DNA of 64,000 bases from an uncultured Methylocystaceae bacterium (GTDB lineage: Bacteria > Pseudomonadota > Alphaproteobacteria > Rhizobiales > Beijerinckiaceae), in assembly GCA_903870245.1 (NCBI GenBank), contig CAIQCB010000028.1, forward strand, positions 113,565-177,564, given 5' to 3'. The number at the start of each line of letters is the position of its first letter. Position 1 is the first letter of the stretch. The notes below the pieces were generated by a model. It saw nothing but the letters and a program-made list of their open reading frames with translations, was not told the DNA's origin and made no database searches. The translations under genes were made by a program, and so were the position numbers. This document shows, one piece after another, positions 38,762-47,322 of the stretch.

Positions 38762-38774
38762 AATTTATGAAAGT
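38754..38774. promoter_or_regulatory. Perfect 21-bp palindromic operator
   Basis: Arms ACTTTCATAA (38754-38763) and TTATGAAAGT (38765-38774) around one central base. On the minus strand it lies just downstream of a TATAAT box (plus-strand ATTATA, 38782-38787), so a bound protein would block the operon. The ArsR-type regulator encoded at 39518 is the obvious candidate; the comparison is with BigR/SqrR control of similar operons. Confidence 0.75.
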
Positions 38775-38858
38775 GTGTATTATTATAAGCGAATAACGGT
38801 CAAGTGACTTTGTCTCGTAAAGAGAAGAAAATTCTCTGCCTGCATCCGCCGAGCTCCC

Positions 38859-39521
38859 ATGGACGCTACCTCTAACCCCGGTTCCGCCAACCAAGCATCA
38901 CGACCCTTGCGCATTGGCGAAAAGGCGCCCCTTTTTCGGGCTCGCTCCACGCAGGGCGACGTCAGTCTTGATCAATATCGCGGGAGATGGCTCGTTTTTT
39001 TCTCTCATCCCGCTGATTTTACGCCTGTTTGCACCAGCGAGTTTGTCACCCTGTCGCGCGCCGCCGCCCGTTTCGAGGCGTTGGGTTGCGCTCTTCTGGG
39101 CCTTTCCGTCGATAGTCTCTACGCCCACGTCGCCTGGATCAGGACGATCCGGGAGGGGTTCGGGGTCGACGTTCCTTTTCCAATTGTCGAAGACGCCTCA
39201 ATGGTGATCGGTCGCGCCTACGGCATGATCGACGATGGCGCCCGCGATTCCTCCGGCATGCGAGCCACCTATTTCATTGATCCGGAGGGAATCATTCGCG
39301 CCATCGCCTGGTATCCGCTGACCGTCGGCCGATCCGTCGATGAGATGCTTCGTCTTGTCGCCGCCCTGCAACGCGCCGCATCGGGAGAAGCAATGACGCC
39401 CGAGGGCTGGCGACCCGGGGACGATTTGTTGCTGCCGCCGGATCAGACAATGCCCGACGCCTTGAAACCGGACGCGTCGCCGGCCTGGTATTACAAAACT
39501 TGCAAGGACAAAGTTCGATGA
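38859..39521 (+). CDS. Peroxiredoxin (AhpC/Prx6-like)
   Basis: Thiol peroxidase of 220 residues. The peroxidatic cysteine is C58 in PADFTPVCTSEF, the arginine of the active site is in GMRATYFIDPEG, and there is an extended C-terminal arm as in Prx6-type enzymes with C215 near the end (YYKTCKDK), a candidate resolving cysteine. It is transcribed away from the sulfide operon and overlaps the ArsR gene by four bases (ATGA). Peroxide or persulfide reduction is likely. Confidence 0.9.
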   Translation: MDATSNPGSANQASRPLRIGEKAPLFRARSTQGDVSLDQYRGRWLVFFSHPADFTPVCTSEFVTLSRAAARFEALGCALLGLSVDSLYAHVAWIRTIREGFGVDVPFPIVEDASMVIGRAYGMIDDGARDSSGMRATYFIDPEGIIRAIAWYPLTVGRSVDEMLRLVAALQRAASGEAMTPEGWRPGDDLLLPPDQTMPDALKPDASPAWYYKTCKDKVR

Positions 39522-39928
39522 CGCCGCTGCATTCGTCGCGCGACAGGGCGGATCGTGTCGCCGAGCGTATTCGACATTACGCTCAGCCCCAAAGGTTGAT
39601 GATTCTTTCTTGTTTGCTGGACGGCGAGAAAAGCGTCGGCGCTATCGACGCCGCCACAGGCGTTGGCCAACCTGCCCTGAGCCAGCAACTGGCCGAGTTG
39701 CGCCACGCGGGTCTACTGACCAGCCGCCGCGCCGCCCGACAGGTTTATTATCGACTGACCGACGCCAGCGTCGAGGCGAGGGCAAGAGCCATTGAGGCGC
39801 TTTTTAACGACGAGTCGTCGAGAAACCAGAACGAAGCGCCGAGGACTTCACGCGTCGGCCCGGAGGCCGGCGAGCCAGGGCGGAAAGCGCGCGCCGGCGC
39901 CGCGACCTTTGCGCAAATCCTGCGTTAA
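39518..39928 (+). CDS. ArsR-family transcriptional regulator (BigR/SqrR-like)
   Basis: 136-residue winged-helix repressor: QRLMILSCLLDGEKSV, the recognition helix region GVGQPALSQQLAELRHAGLL and the wing RRAARQVYYRL. The overall pattern is that of BigR/SqrR persulfide sensors, which use two cysteines. Only the first (C in LMILSCLL) is present; the second, expected after the wing, is missing, and a charged 35-residue tail follows. Translation is coupled to the peroxiredoxin. It probably controls the divergent operon through the 38754 palindrome. Confidence 0.82.
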   Translation: MTPLHSSRDRADRVAERIRHYAQPQRLMILSCLLDGEKSVGAIDAATGVGQPALSQQLAELRHAGLLTSRRAARQVYYRLTDASVEARARAIEALFNDESSRNQNEAPRTSRVGPEAGEPGRKARAGAATFAQILR

Positions 39929-39986
39929 GGCGGCAAGCCGCTTCGCGGACGATGTAAATCGCGGCGAATCACATTAAGTTTCGTCT

Positions 39987-41162
39987 ATGAAGGCGCAACA
40001 TTTTCTCGCAACGGCGGTCGCCCTGTTCCTCGGAACAGATTCGGCGCTGGCCGATTTCTCCTCCTGCCTCTCGGGTTTGCGCAACGCCGCAGCCGCGGGC
40101 GGGGTGAGCGCGCAAACCATCGCATCGGCCACCAATGGCCTCGAACCCAACGACGCCGTCAGCTTCATGGGAAAACAGCCGGAATTCACTACGCCGGTTT
40201 GGGATTACATGGCTGCGCTGGTCGACGAAGAGCGCGTCGAACAGGGGCGCGCCATGCTGCAGAAATACGCGGGTCCCCTGCAATCCGCGCAATCGCGATA
40301 TGGCGTCGATCCGGCCACTGTCGTCGCGGTCTGGGGCGTCGAGTCGGATTTTGGCAAGAATTTCGGTAAACGTCCGGTGGTGCAGTCTCTGGCGACGCTG
40401 GCCTGCGAGGCCCCGCGCCGTAATGACTACTGGCGCAGGGAATTCGTTTCCGCGCTGAAGATTCTCGATGGCGGCGACATCGTCGCCGAAGAATTCATGG
40501 GCTCGTGGGCAGGCGCCTTCGGCCACACCCAGTTCATGCCTTCAACATTCATGACAACCGCCGTCGATCTTGATGGCGACGGTCGTCGCAACATCGCCAG
40601 CTCGGCCGCCGACTCGCTGGGATCGACCGCGAACTTCCTGCGCAAGGGAGGTTGGCGTCCCGGCATGCCCTGGGGATTTGAAGTCAGATTGCCGTCCGGC
40701 TACTCGGGCCCCTCCGGACGGGGCAAACGCCTGCCCCTATCGCACTGGGCGGCGCATGGATTGACCCGCATCGATGGCGGCGATCTCGGCGAGGGATCGG
40801 CGGCGCTGCTGCTGCCTGCCGGACGCGAGGGTCCAGCATTTCTGGTGACGCGAAATTTTGACGCGGTTTATGGCTACAACGCCGCCGAGTCCTACGCGCT
40901 GGCGATATGCGTGCTCTCCGATCGCCTGCGCGGCAAAGCTGGAATCCAGACGTCCTGGCCAACGGATGACCCAGGTTTGTCCCGTGAAGAACGGCGCGAA
41001 TTGCAGGCGCTACTGGCCCGAAACGGATACGACATCGGCGATTCGGACGGCGTGATCGGAACCAAGACCAAAGAAGCGATCGCCGACTTCCAGACCAGGG
41101 TCGGCCTGCCGCGAAACGGCCGCGCCAGCCTGAAGGTGCTCAACGCGCTTAAGGGTCGTTAA
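39987..41162 (+). CDS. MltB-type lytic murein transglycosylase with peptidoglycan-binding domain
   Basis: Periplasmic enzyme of 391 residues. A signal peptide (1-22) is followed by an SLT-2/MltB catalytic domain (about 25-320) with the catalytic glutamate in VWGVESDFGKNFG and GAFGHTQFMPSTF, then a C-terminal PG_binding_1 domain (about 330-388, NGYDIGDSDGVIGTKTKEAIADFQ). It cleaves MurNAc-GlcNAc bonds with formation of 1,6-anhydro ends. It is convergent with the AI-2E family gene, 22 bases apart. Confidence 0.93.
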   Translation: MKAQHFLATAVALFLGTDSALADFSSCLSGLRNAAAAGGVSAQTIASATNGLEPNDAVSFMGKQPEFTTPVWDYMAALVDEERVEQGRAMLQKYAGPLQSAQSRYGVDPATVVAVWGVESDFGKNFGKRPVVQSLATLACEAPRRNDYWRREFVSALKILDGGDIVAEEFMGSWAGAFGHTQFMPSTFMTTAVDLDGDGRRNIASSAADSLGSTANFLRKGGWRPGMPWGFEVRLPSGYSGPSGRGKRLPLSHWAAHGLTRIDGGDLGEGSAALLLPAGREGPAFLVTRNFDAVYGYNAAESYALAICVLSDRLRGKAGIQTSWPTDDPGLSREERRELQALLARNGYDIGDSDGVIGTKTKEAIADFQTRVGLPRNGRASLKVLNALKGR

Positions 41163-41184
41163 GAGCCCAACGCCTTTAATTGGT

Positions 41185-42333
41185 TTACCTGGTCGTCGTC
41201 TGTTCCTTGACGCCGTCGTCCAGTTCGTCCGATATCCAGGCTCTGCCCAATTCCCAGACAACGGCCAGAACCACCGGTCCGACGAAAAGTCCGGCGAATC
41301 CGTGGACGATCACCCCGCCGATCACGCCGATGAAAATGACCGGCATCGGCGTCGAAAGACCATGCGCCAGCAGGAAAGGCTTCACTGCGCTGTCGATATA
41401 ATTCGTCGACAACATGAACAGGGTTAACACGATGGCCGGAACCGTGGACAAATGCGTCCACGCCCAGAAAATGACGCCGGCGACAACCGGCATCGGACCA
41501 ATCTGAACAATGCCAAGAACCAGAATCGTCAACGCCAGCAGCCCGGCCCCGGGAACCCCGGCGACGGTCATGGCCAGCCCGGCGATCACCGACTGAAGCA
41601 GCGAGACGCCCATGACGCCACGCGACACGGCGTTGATGGTCGCACCGGCGAGATCGACAATCCGTCGCCCATGGGTCGCGTCAATGCGCCCCGCGACGCC
41701 ATGCAAGGCGACGAGCAGTTGCGGCGCCACAGCCAGCACATAGCCCGCCAGCGCGATCGACAACAGGAATTTCAGCGTCCCGGCGCCGGCGTTGCGCGCC
41801 ATGCCCAGCACATACTCTCCGACGGGCTTTAATTGCGGACCGATTTGCGCCAGAGCGCCGCTCAGATTCGTGGAGGCGAGCGCCCAGAAATCGTAGATCG
41901 ACTGCCCGATGACCGGCCATTCCTTCACTGTTTCGAGCGGCGGCGGAATCGCGAGGCCTCCCGCCTCAAGGCTTTTCACCAGCGCCTCGATCGGTTGCAC
42001 CACGCCCACCGCAACCCATGTCGCGGGTCCAAGAACAAGCAGAAGACCTGCGATAATCATGAGAACCGCAGCTAAACCCCGGCGGCCGCCAAGAAGCGTC
42101 GCCAGTCGTTCGAACGAAGGGTAAAAAGCGACGGCCATCACCACGGTCCAGACGAACATCGCCGCAAAGGGCTCGATGATGATATAGGTCCAGTAAAACA
42201 GGGAGCCGATCAGCAATAGCCGGATCGACAATTCAATATAACGGGTGTTGAAACGTCGTTCGCCGCCGGGGGCGTTGATGTCGTTGCTCACGTGATCGTC
42301 GCCTCGAACTGTTTTCACAATAGGTTTAGACAC
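41185..42333 (-). CDS. AI-2E family transporter
   Basis: Inner-membrane protein of up to 382 residues with about eight helices. The central part (VLGIVQIGPMPVVAGVIFWAW) and the C-terminal GVIGGVIVHGFAGLFVGPVVLAV are typical of the AI-2E/PerM family. Family members include putative autoinducer exporters and Na+/H+ antiporters, so the substrate is open. The longest frame begins with GTG at 42333; a second GTG at 42291 has GAGGCG upstream and is equally possible. It is divergent from rnd. Confidence 0.85.
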   Translation of the reverse strand: MSKPIVKTVRGDDHVSNDINAPGGERRFNTRYIELSIRLLLIGSLFYWTYIIIEPFAAMFVWTVVMAVAFYPSFERLATLLGGRRGLAAVLMIIAGLLLVLGPATWVAVGVVQPIEALVKSLEAGGLAIPPPLETVKEWPVIGQSIYDFWALASTNLSGALAQIGPQLKPVGEYVLGMARNAGAGTLKFLLSIALAGYVLAVAPQLLVALHGVAGRIDATHGRRIVDLAGATINAVSRGVMGVSLLQSVIAGLAMTVAGVPGAGLLALTILVLGIVQIGPMPVVAGVIFWAWTHLSTVPAIVLTLFMLSTNYIDSAVKPFLLAHGLSTPMPVIFIGVIGGVIVHGFAGLFVGPVVLAVVWELGRAWISDELDDGVKEQTTTR

Positions 42334-42389
42334 AAAGGTCTGTTTTCATCTATGAGGGTGCGTTTGAGATTTACACGAGCCATCGCCCC

Positions 42390-43004
42390 ATGACCATTCG
42401 CTTGCACCTCGGCGATCTTCCCGCCGGCCCGCCGCCATCGCCCATTGTCGCCATCGACACCGAAACCATGGGACTCAATCCACACCGCGACCGTCTCTGC
42501 GTCGTTCAGCTTTCCTTTGGCGATGGTCATGCGGATCTGGTGCAGATAGCGCAAGGCCAGACCGAGGCGCCCAACCTGATACGGCTCCTTCAAGATCGCA
42601 GCGTTCTGAAATTGTTTCATTTCGCCAGATTCGACCTCGCCGCTCTCGCCCAGACCTTCGGCGTCATGCCGGAACCCGTCTACTGCACAAAAATCGCCTC
42701 AAGATTGACCCGCACCTACACCGACCGGCACGGGCTCAAGGATCTGGTCCGCGAACTGACTGGCGTCGAAATATCCAAACAGCAGCAATCCTCGGACTGG
42801 GGCGCTCAGGTTTTGAGCGAGGCCCAGCAGGCCTATGCCGCCTCCGACGTGCTCTATTTGCATCAACTCAAGGAAAAGCTCGATGTCATGCTGGCGCGGG
42901 AGGGTCGGACCGAGATGGCCGCCGCCTGTTTCGCTTTTTTGCCGACCCGCGCAAGACTCGATCTCGCCGGCTGGCCGGAAATCGATATTTTCGCTCACGG
43001 CTAG
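42390..43004 (+). CDS. rnd: Ribonuclease D (short, exonuclease domain only)
   Basis: 3'-5' exoribonuclease of the DEDDy type, 204 residues, lacking the HRDC domains of the E. coli enzyme as usual in alphaproteobacteria. Catalytic residues lie in AIDTETMGL (DxE), HFARFDLAAL and YAASDVLYL (YxxxD). It is the first gene of rnd-lptC-lptA. Confidence 0.93.
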   Translation: MTIRLHLGDLPAGPPPSPIVAIDTETMGLNPHRDRLCVVQLSFGDGHADLVQIAQGQTEAPNLIRLLQDRSVLKLFHFARFDLAALAQTFGVMPEPVYCTKIASRLTRTYTDRHGLKDLVRELTGVEISKQQQSSDWGAQVLSEAQQAYAASDVLYLHQLKEKLDVMLAREGRTEMAAACFAFLPTRARLDLAGWPEIDIFAHG

Positions 43005-43079
43005 ACGTCAGGATCGGGGAGCGCCTGCCATCGCCCGGAGCGCCTCGAATTCGCCATCGGAACCCGTCATGATCTCCCA

Positions 43080-43790
43080 ATGACGGATGCTCCACACATT
43101 CGCACCGGACGCGATCGCCTGTCGGCGATCACGGCGCCCCGCGCCAGCGCGATTCCCCAGGCCATGCGCCACAGTGCGCGCGTCACCCGCCTGCGTCGCT
43201 GGATTTTGTGGGGCGCAGGGCTGATCGTCGTCAGCGTCGCACTGGCGCTCCTGATCAGCTCCTTGCGGTTCCTGCCGACGGATCTCAACCTGAAGCGCAT
43301 CGCCCTTAAAGGGACCAGCATCGTCATCGATGGGCCCAGGCTCGTTGGCTATCAGAAAGACGGGCGACCATACGAAATCCGGGCGCGACAGGGCGTGCAG
43401 GACATCACCCATCCCGACGTCTTTGATCTTGAGGGTCTCGACATCCGTATCGAGAGCGCGGACAACGGCGCGTTGTCGATGACAGCGGCCAAAGGCCACT
43501 ATAACGCGCGGGCAGACAGAGCGGAAATGAGCGGCGGCGTAACGATGCGGGATAAAAAAAGTTTCGATATGCGTCTCTCTTCGGCGGTCTTCGATCTGAA
43601 AACCAGCAAGATGACATCGGACATGCCGGTGAAGGTCCGGCTGATTGGCGGCGAAGTCGGCGCGAAATCGATTGAATTCTCCGAAAAAGAGCGCCGGGCG
43701 AGTTTTCGTGGCGGCGTGCATTCGCTGATTTATGGCGAGGGCGCCGAACCTGCAGACGCTCTGACCCCCTCCCCGAACCTCTCGCCCTGA
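43080..43790 (+). CDS. lptC: LPS export protein LptC
   Basis: Bitopic inner-membrane component of the Lpt bridge, 236 residues. A basic N-terminus is followed by one helix (about 40-62), then the periplasmic beta-jellyroll (about 65-220). The call rests on topology, beta-rich pattern (GYQKDGRPYEIRA, AAKGHYNARADRAEMSGGV) and the adjacent lptA. Confidence 0.9.
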   Translation: MTDAPHIRTGRDRLSAITAPRASAIPQAMRHSARVTRLRRWILWGAGLIVVSVALALLISSLRFLPTDLNLKRIALKGTSIVIDGPRLVGYQKDGRPYEIRARQGVQDITHPDVFDLEGLDIRIESADNGALSMTAAKGHYNARADRAEMSGGVTMRDKKSFDMRLSSAVFDLKTSKMTSDMPVKVRLIGGEVGAKSIEFSEKERRASFRGGVHSLIYGEGAEPADALTPSPNLSP

Positions 43791-43798
43791 CGAAGACC

Positions 43799-44353
43799 AT
43801 GGCGTTTTGTCAAACCGGCCGCCGGCAAACCCTCATTCTCGCCGGGCTGGCCCTGACGCTCGGCGCAAGGGCGCACGCGGCCAATAATGGCAAGACCGGA
43901 ATTTTACCCGGCGCGACGGCGCGCGACCCGCTTGTCATCGACGCCGGAAGTCTGGATTTTTTTGATCGCGAACAAAAGCTCGTCTATTCAGATCGGGTGC
44001 TTGTGGCCAATGGCCCCTCGACGCTCAAGGCCTCGCGACTGATTGTCTACCTTGAAGATAAAAAAAAGACCGCCGGCGGCGACAAAGACCGGGTCAAACG
44101 CGTCGACGCCGAGGGGCCCGTGACCCTCACATCGACAAACCAGGTGACCACCGGAGATCGCGTTAGTTTCGACAGGGCGCAAAACCGGGTTCAGCTAACC
44201 GGCAACGTTACGATCACCGAGGGAGACACCGTAGTCCGGGGCGATCGCGCCGCCTATGACATGACCTCAGGCGACGCCAGCGTCGAAGCGGACTCAGCGC
44301 AGGGGAGGCGGATCCGCACCACCTTCACATCAAAACAACCGCCAAAAAATTAG
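43799..44353 (+). CDS. lptA: LPS transport periplasmic protein LptA
   Basis: Periplasmic bridge protein of 184 residues with a signal peptide (1-27) and the OstA/LptA jellyroll (LVIDAGSLDFFDREQKLVYSDRV, QNRVQLTGNVTITEGDTVVRGDRAAYD). It begins nine bases after lptC. The usual continuation lptB-rpoN is not present: a convergent lytic transglycosylase gene follows, so lptB must be elsewhere. Confidence 0.93.
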   Translation: MAFCQTGRRQTLILAGLALTLGARAHAANNGKTGILPGATARDPLVIDAGSLDFFDREQKLVYSDRVLVANGPSTLKASRLIVYLEDKKKTAGGDKDRVKRVDAEGPVTLTSTNQVTTGDRVSFDRAQNRVQLTGNVTITEGDTVVRGDRAAYDMTSGDASVEADSAQGRRIRTTFTSKQPPKN

Positions 44354-44411
44354 CGTTGCGACGCCCTGAGGGCGGATTAAGGGAAGGTAGAGGGCGGATA
44401 ATCGTCGCTCC

Positions 44412-44921
44412 TCATGGCTGTTGTTTGGCGGTTTTATGCAGCTGATTCAGCATGCCCCGGCGTTTGGCCTCATAATAATAACCGCCAGCGTAGAGCTGAA
44501 TAGCGCGCGCCTCATTGCCATCGGCGAGCATGTAGGCGTTGGCGAGATAGGGAACCGCATAAGTGAGGTTGGTTTCAGCGTCGAGCAGCCCGGAAGCCGA
44601 TCCATTATAACCCATGCCGCGCGCCGTATCATGGCGAATCTGCATGAGGCCGTAATAGGGACCATTGCGCGCCGCCGGATTATAATTGCTCTCGCGCCTT
44701 ACCGAACGATGGATGAGCGACTCGGGAATATTGTAGAGGCGCGCATATTGAGCGATCCGGGCGCTTAGCGCAGCGCTGCCTGCGCTCGGCTTGTTGCTGC
44801 GTGGTTCATCGACATAGGACTGCGGCGCGGTTGCGACGGGAGCCTCGGTTGGACCGCACCCCGCCAGGGCGAGCGCGCCCCAGCCGAGAGATACGATCAA
44901 TGGACGATTGATTGCACGCAT
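44412..44921 (-). CDS. Lipoprotein lytic transglycosylase (SLT domain)
   Basis: 169-residue protein with a lipobox (LALAGC, lipidated Cys22) and a compact SLT/goose-lysozyme-like domain: catalytic glutamate in SVRRESNYNPAARNG, then YYGLMQIRHDTARGMG and AIQLYAGGYYYEAK. Outer-membrane or periplasmic attachment is expected. It is monocistronic and convergent with lptA. Confidence 0.9.
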   Translation of the reverse strand: MRAINRPLIVSLGWGALALAGCGPTEAPVATAPQSYVDEPRSNKPSAGSAALSARIAQYARLYNIPESLIHRSVRRESNYNPAARNGPYYGLMQIRHDTARGMGYNGSASGLLDAETNLTYAVPYLANAYMLADGNEARAIQLYAGGYYYEAKRRGMLNQLHKTAKQQP

Positions 44922-45457
44922 GCCAGATGTCGCTCCCCGGCCCTTGATGGAAACTGGCGATAAATCGTCACGGTCCCATGGCGAAATCGTGGCGAGGCGA
45001 ATGCTGGATAGTCTGCCGGATAAAAATTAAACAATTCTCAGCCTGAAGCTTCGCTATGTGAGAATGCCTTCAACTCTTTCGTCCTCTCAATTCCATACCC
45101 AACGAATGTCATACGCAAAGTGAGCCTTGCCCTCTCTTCGGGCGGATCGTGCTCTCGTCTCCGGCGTCGATAGCAAGTCGATTGAGAGCGACGCAGTCAG
45201 GCACATGATTTCGGCGAGCGATAAAACATCATGTGCGCCAGGGACGCGGCGCTAGCGGCGGGTCAACGCCTCGGGAAACTGAAAGACTGATCTATACACT
45301 CACAGCTTAATTTATCTGCTTCTGTGGTCCGCTCCGTGGCCCAGAAATTCTGCAGGAGCGAATGATCGTCGATCCCAACCACGACGCCAGAGGGATGATC
45401 CCGGATCCTGCCTGTGGCCGGTTAGGATATCTCACAGGCTGATTTTTGTCAGTAAAT
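44922..45457. other. Gene-free stretch left of the exosortase island
   Basis: 536 bases with no supportable gene; only frames below 30 codons are open. It includes the promoter of the lipoprotein gene at the left and a weak inverted repeat (CCTGTG...CACAGG, 45411-45440) near the exosortase stop. The fall in GC begins in its right part. Confidence 0.5.
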
Positions 45458-47116
45458 TCACCAATAGGTCCATGCTCCAAATACAATGGCGTATAGAGCT
45501 ATCAACGAATTTGTTACCACGTGAGCAATAATTGGAGAGGATTTGCCATAGTCATAAAATCTGAGTGCGCCGTATATAAATCCGGCAATTATTGCAGCGA
45601 CGACATCATCATGCAAAAATCCGAAGGCGACAGAAGTAGCAATCAGAGCAATTATTTTCTTGCCAGTGAGACTGATATCAAAATTCAGAAATTCTTCTGT
45701 TACATCCCATAATGCGCCGCGAAAGGCCAATTCCTCGGCGACCGGAACGACGATTGAGGAGCCAAGGACACGAAAAACCAGCCACAAAAGAGCTATAAAA
45801 CTTCCATGGGAATATAAATTCTCAACAAATATCGCCTCGTAATTTGGATTACGCGGGATCAACGCCAGCCAAATAACGAAGACAACCAGCCCCGCCAAAC
45901 AAGCAACGATCGGGGATCGGATTGTGTAGTCAGTGAGCTTTCCTCTCAACAGGATGAGAGAAAGCGCCGCCAATGTTACCGGCACAGGATACAACCAACT
46001 AAAGCCGTCACTCAAAAGGCCAGTCATCAGAGACGCTGCAAGTAGAATAATCAAGGGTAAGATTAAAACAGTATCCTCGCCAACGCTTTTGGGTAAACTC
46101 AAATTATGATCTCTATTATTACCACTCTCGTTATTTGATATATTGGTTTTTAACCATGCGGCCCCCATGCAAATCGTAGATATCAGCACAAGAGTCAGAA
46201 CGCCAAAATTTGTATGAAATCCGCCTTCAGCAATTTTTGGAGAAAAATGCTCTCCAACATACATCAGCAAGGCCAATCTAACTGCATTCATTAAAAAAAC
46301 CGTGGCCATGCAAAAGATAGCAACAAGACACAATTCATAAAGGGCGAAAGCCCGCCTCAGATAAGGCATAAAAAGCCATAAAAACAGAGCGATAAACGAT
46401 ATTCCCTCATAGCCTGCGCACCCGGGGTTTATGACGCCTGAAAAGACTTTATCGCTCAAAACCGGGAGGCCATGTTCGGTGTATCGGGCGATGTGAATTT
46501 CGCCACCACTAAATTGATAAAAAAACTGTGCGAGTGAAACTGTTGGTTTAATGAGGCGATTGCCAATAAAGCTCGAAATAATTCGATCTACATAACCAAC
46601 ATAAAAAAATGTCAGGATCAGTAGAATTTTGATCGGTCTATTCAGATTTTCCCTAAACAGGATCAACCACTCGGCCGCACTGACAATCAGGAAAGGTATT
46701 GTCCCCAACACAACCAATTCAAGCACATGGGCAAGAATACCAAACGGTAGATTTTCGTAGGTGTTGGCCTGATCCTCATACAAATTATTTGTAACAATTA
46801 AAAATATCATTGCTGCGAAAGAAAACACATTCAAAACAACGAGGATTTTCGAAAGGCGATGCTGATTTAACTGGCGAACTAATTTCGCGGAATCCGTTAA
46901 ATACGCTCGAACCAAAATATAAATACCTGCAACGGAAGCGATATAGAAAACTACGCGTATCAAATGATATAAATAAGCGCTTGCCTCGCCCATATAAGCT
47001 ATATTTGATCGATATTGAAGTTTGTTTATATAATAAACAATTGGAAGCTCGAAAAAAAATAATCCAGCTCTGATCAATTGAGGGGAGAGCCTGGATTTAA
47101 ATTCATCCCATGTCAT
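45458..47116 (-). CDS. xrtE: Exosortase E fused to a CPBP intramembrane protease
   Basis: Polytopic membrane protein of 552 residues combining two enzymes. Residues 1 to about 325 are the exosortase (transpeptidase-like) part with the triad C233 (NPGCAGYEG), R280 (NAVRLALL) and H301 (GGFHTNFG). Residues about 345-552 form a CPBP/CAAX-type metalloprotease with EE461-462xxxR466, H502 (FGFLHDD) and H532/N536. This fusion is the exosortase E/protease of VPEID-CTERM systems, which cleaves the C-terminal sorting signal of secreted proteins, here very likely the protein at 49098. GAGG precedes the ATG. The gene is clearly AT-richer than the flanking chromosome. Confidence 0.92.
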   Translation of the reverse strand: MTWDEFKSRLSPQLIRAGLFFFELPIVYYINKLQYRSNIAYMGEASAYLYHLIRVVFYIASVAGIYILVRAYLTDSAKLVRQLNQHRLSKILVVLNVFSFAAMIFLIVTNNLYEDQANTYENLPFGILAHVLELVVLGTIPFLIVSAAEWLILFRENLNRPIKILLILTFFYVGYVDRIISSFIGNRLIKPTVSLAQFFYQFSGGEIHIARYTEHGLPVLSDKVFSGVINPGCAGYEGISFIALFLWLFMPYLRRAFALYELCLVAIFCMATVFLMNAVRLALLMYVGEHFSPKIAEGGFHTNFGVLTLVLISTICMGAAWLKTNISNNESGNNRDHNLSLPKSVGEDTVLILPLIILLAASLMTGLLSDGFSWLYPVPVTLAALSLILLRGKLTDYTIRSPIVACLAGLVVFVIWLALIPRNPNYEAIFVENLYSHGSFIALLWLVFRVLGSSIVVPVAEELAFRGALWDVTEEFLNFDISLTGKKIIALIATSVAFGFLHDDVVAAIIAGFIYGALRFYDYGKSSPIIAHVVTNSLIALYAIVFGAWTYW

Positions 47117-47322
47117 TTCTAACCTCAGGAATTTTTCAATCCATGTAATAAATCAGACGCCGGACAGGCTTTCACACATCGCCTTGATGTCTGGTCAATC
47201 AAAAATATCACCTATTCCACTTTTGGGATAAGCGCGAAACCACCCAAAGCTCTAGCCAATAACCTATAGGCGCGGTTGGTTAAGAATTTGCAGAAGGAGT
47301 GATCCCCCGGCCATAAAAATTA

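Noticed and set aside
45411..45440. Terminator for the exosortase gene
   Set aside because: Only a 6-bp stem with an 18-base loop and no T-run in the right direction on the minus strand.
45362..45442. 26-codon frame MIVDPNHDARG...
   Set aside because: No ribosome binding site and too short to judge; may be chance or a remnant.
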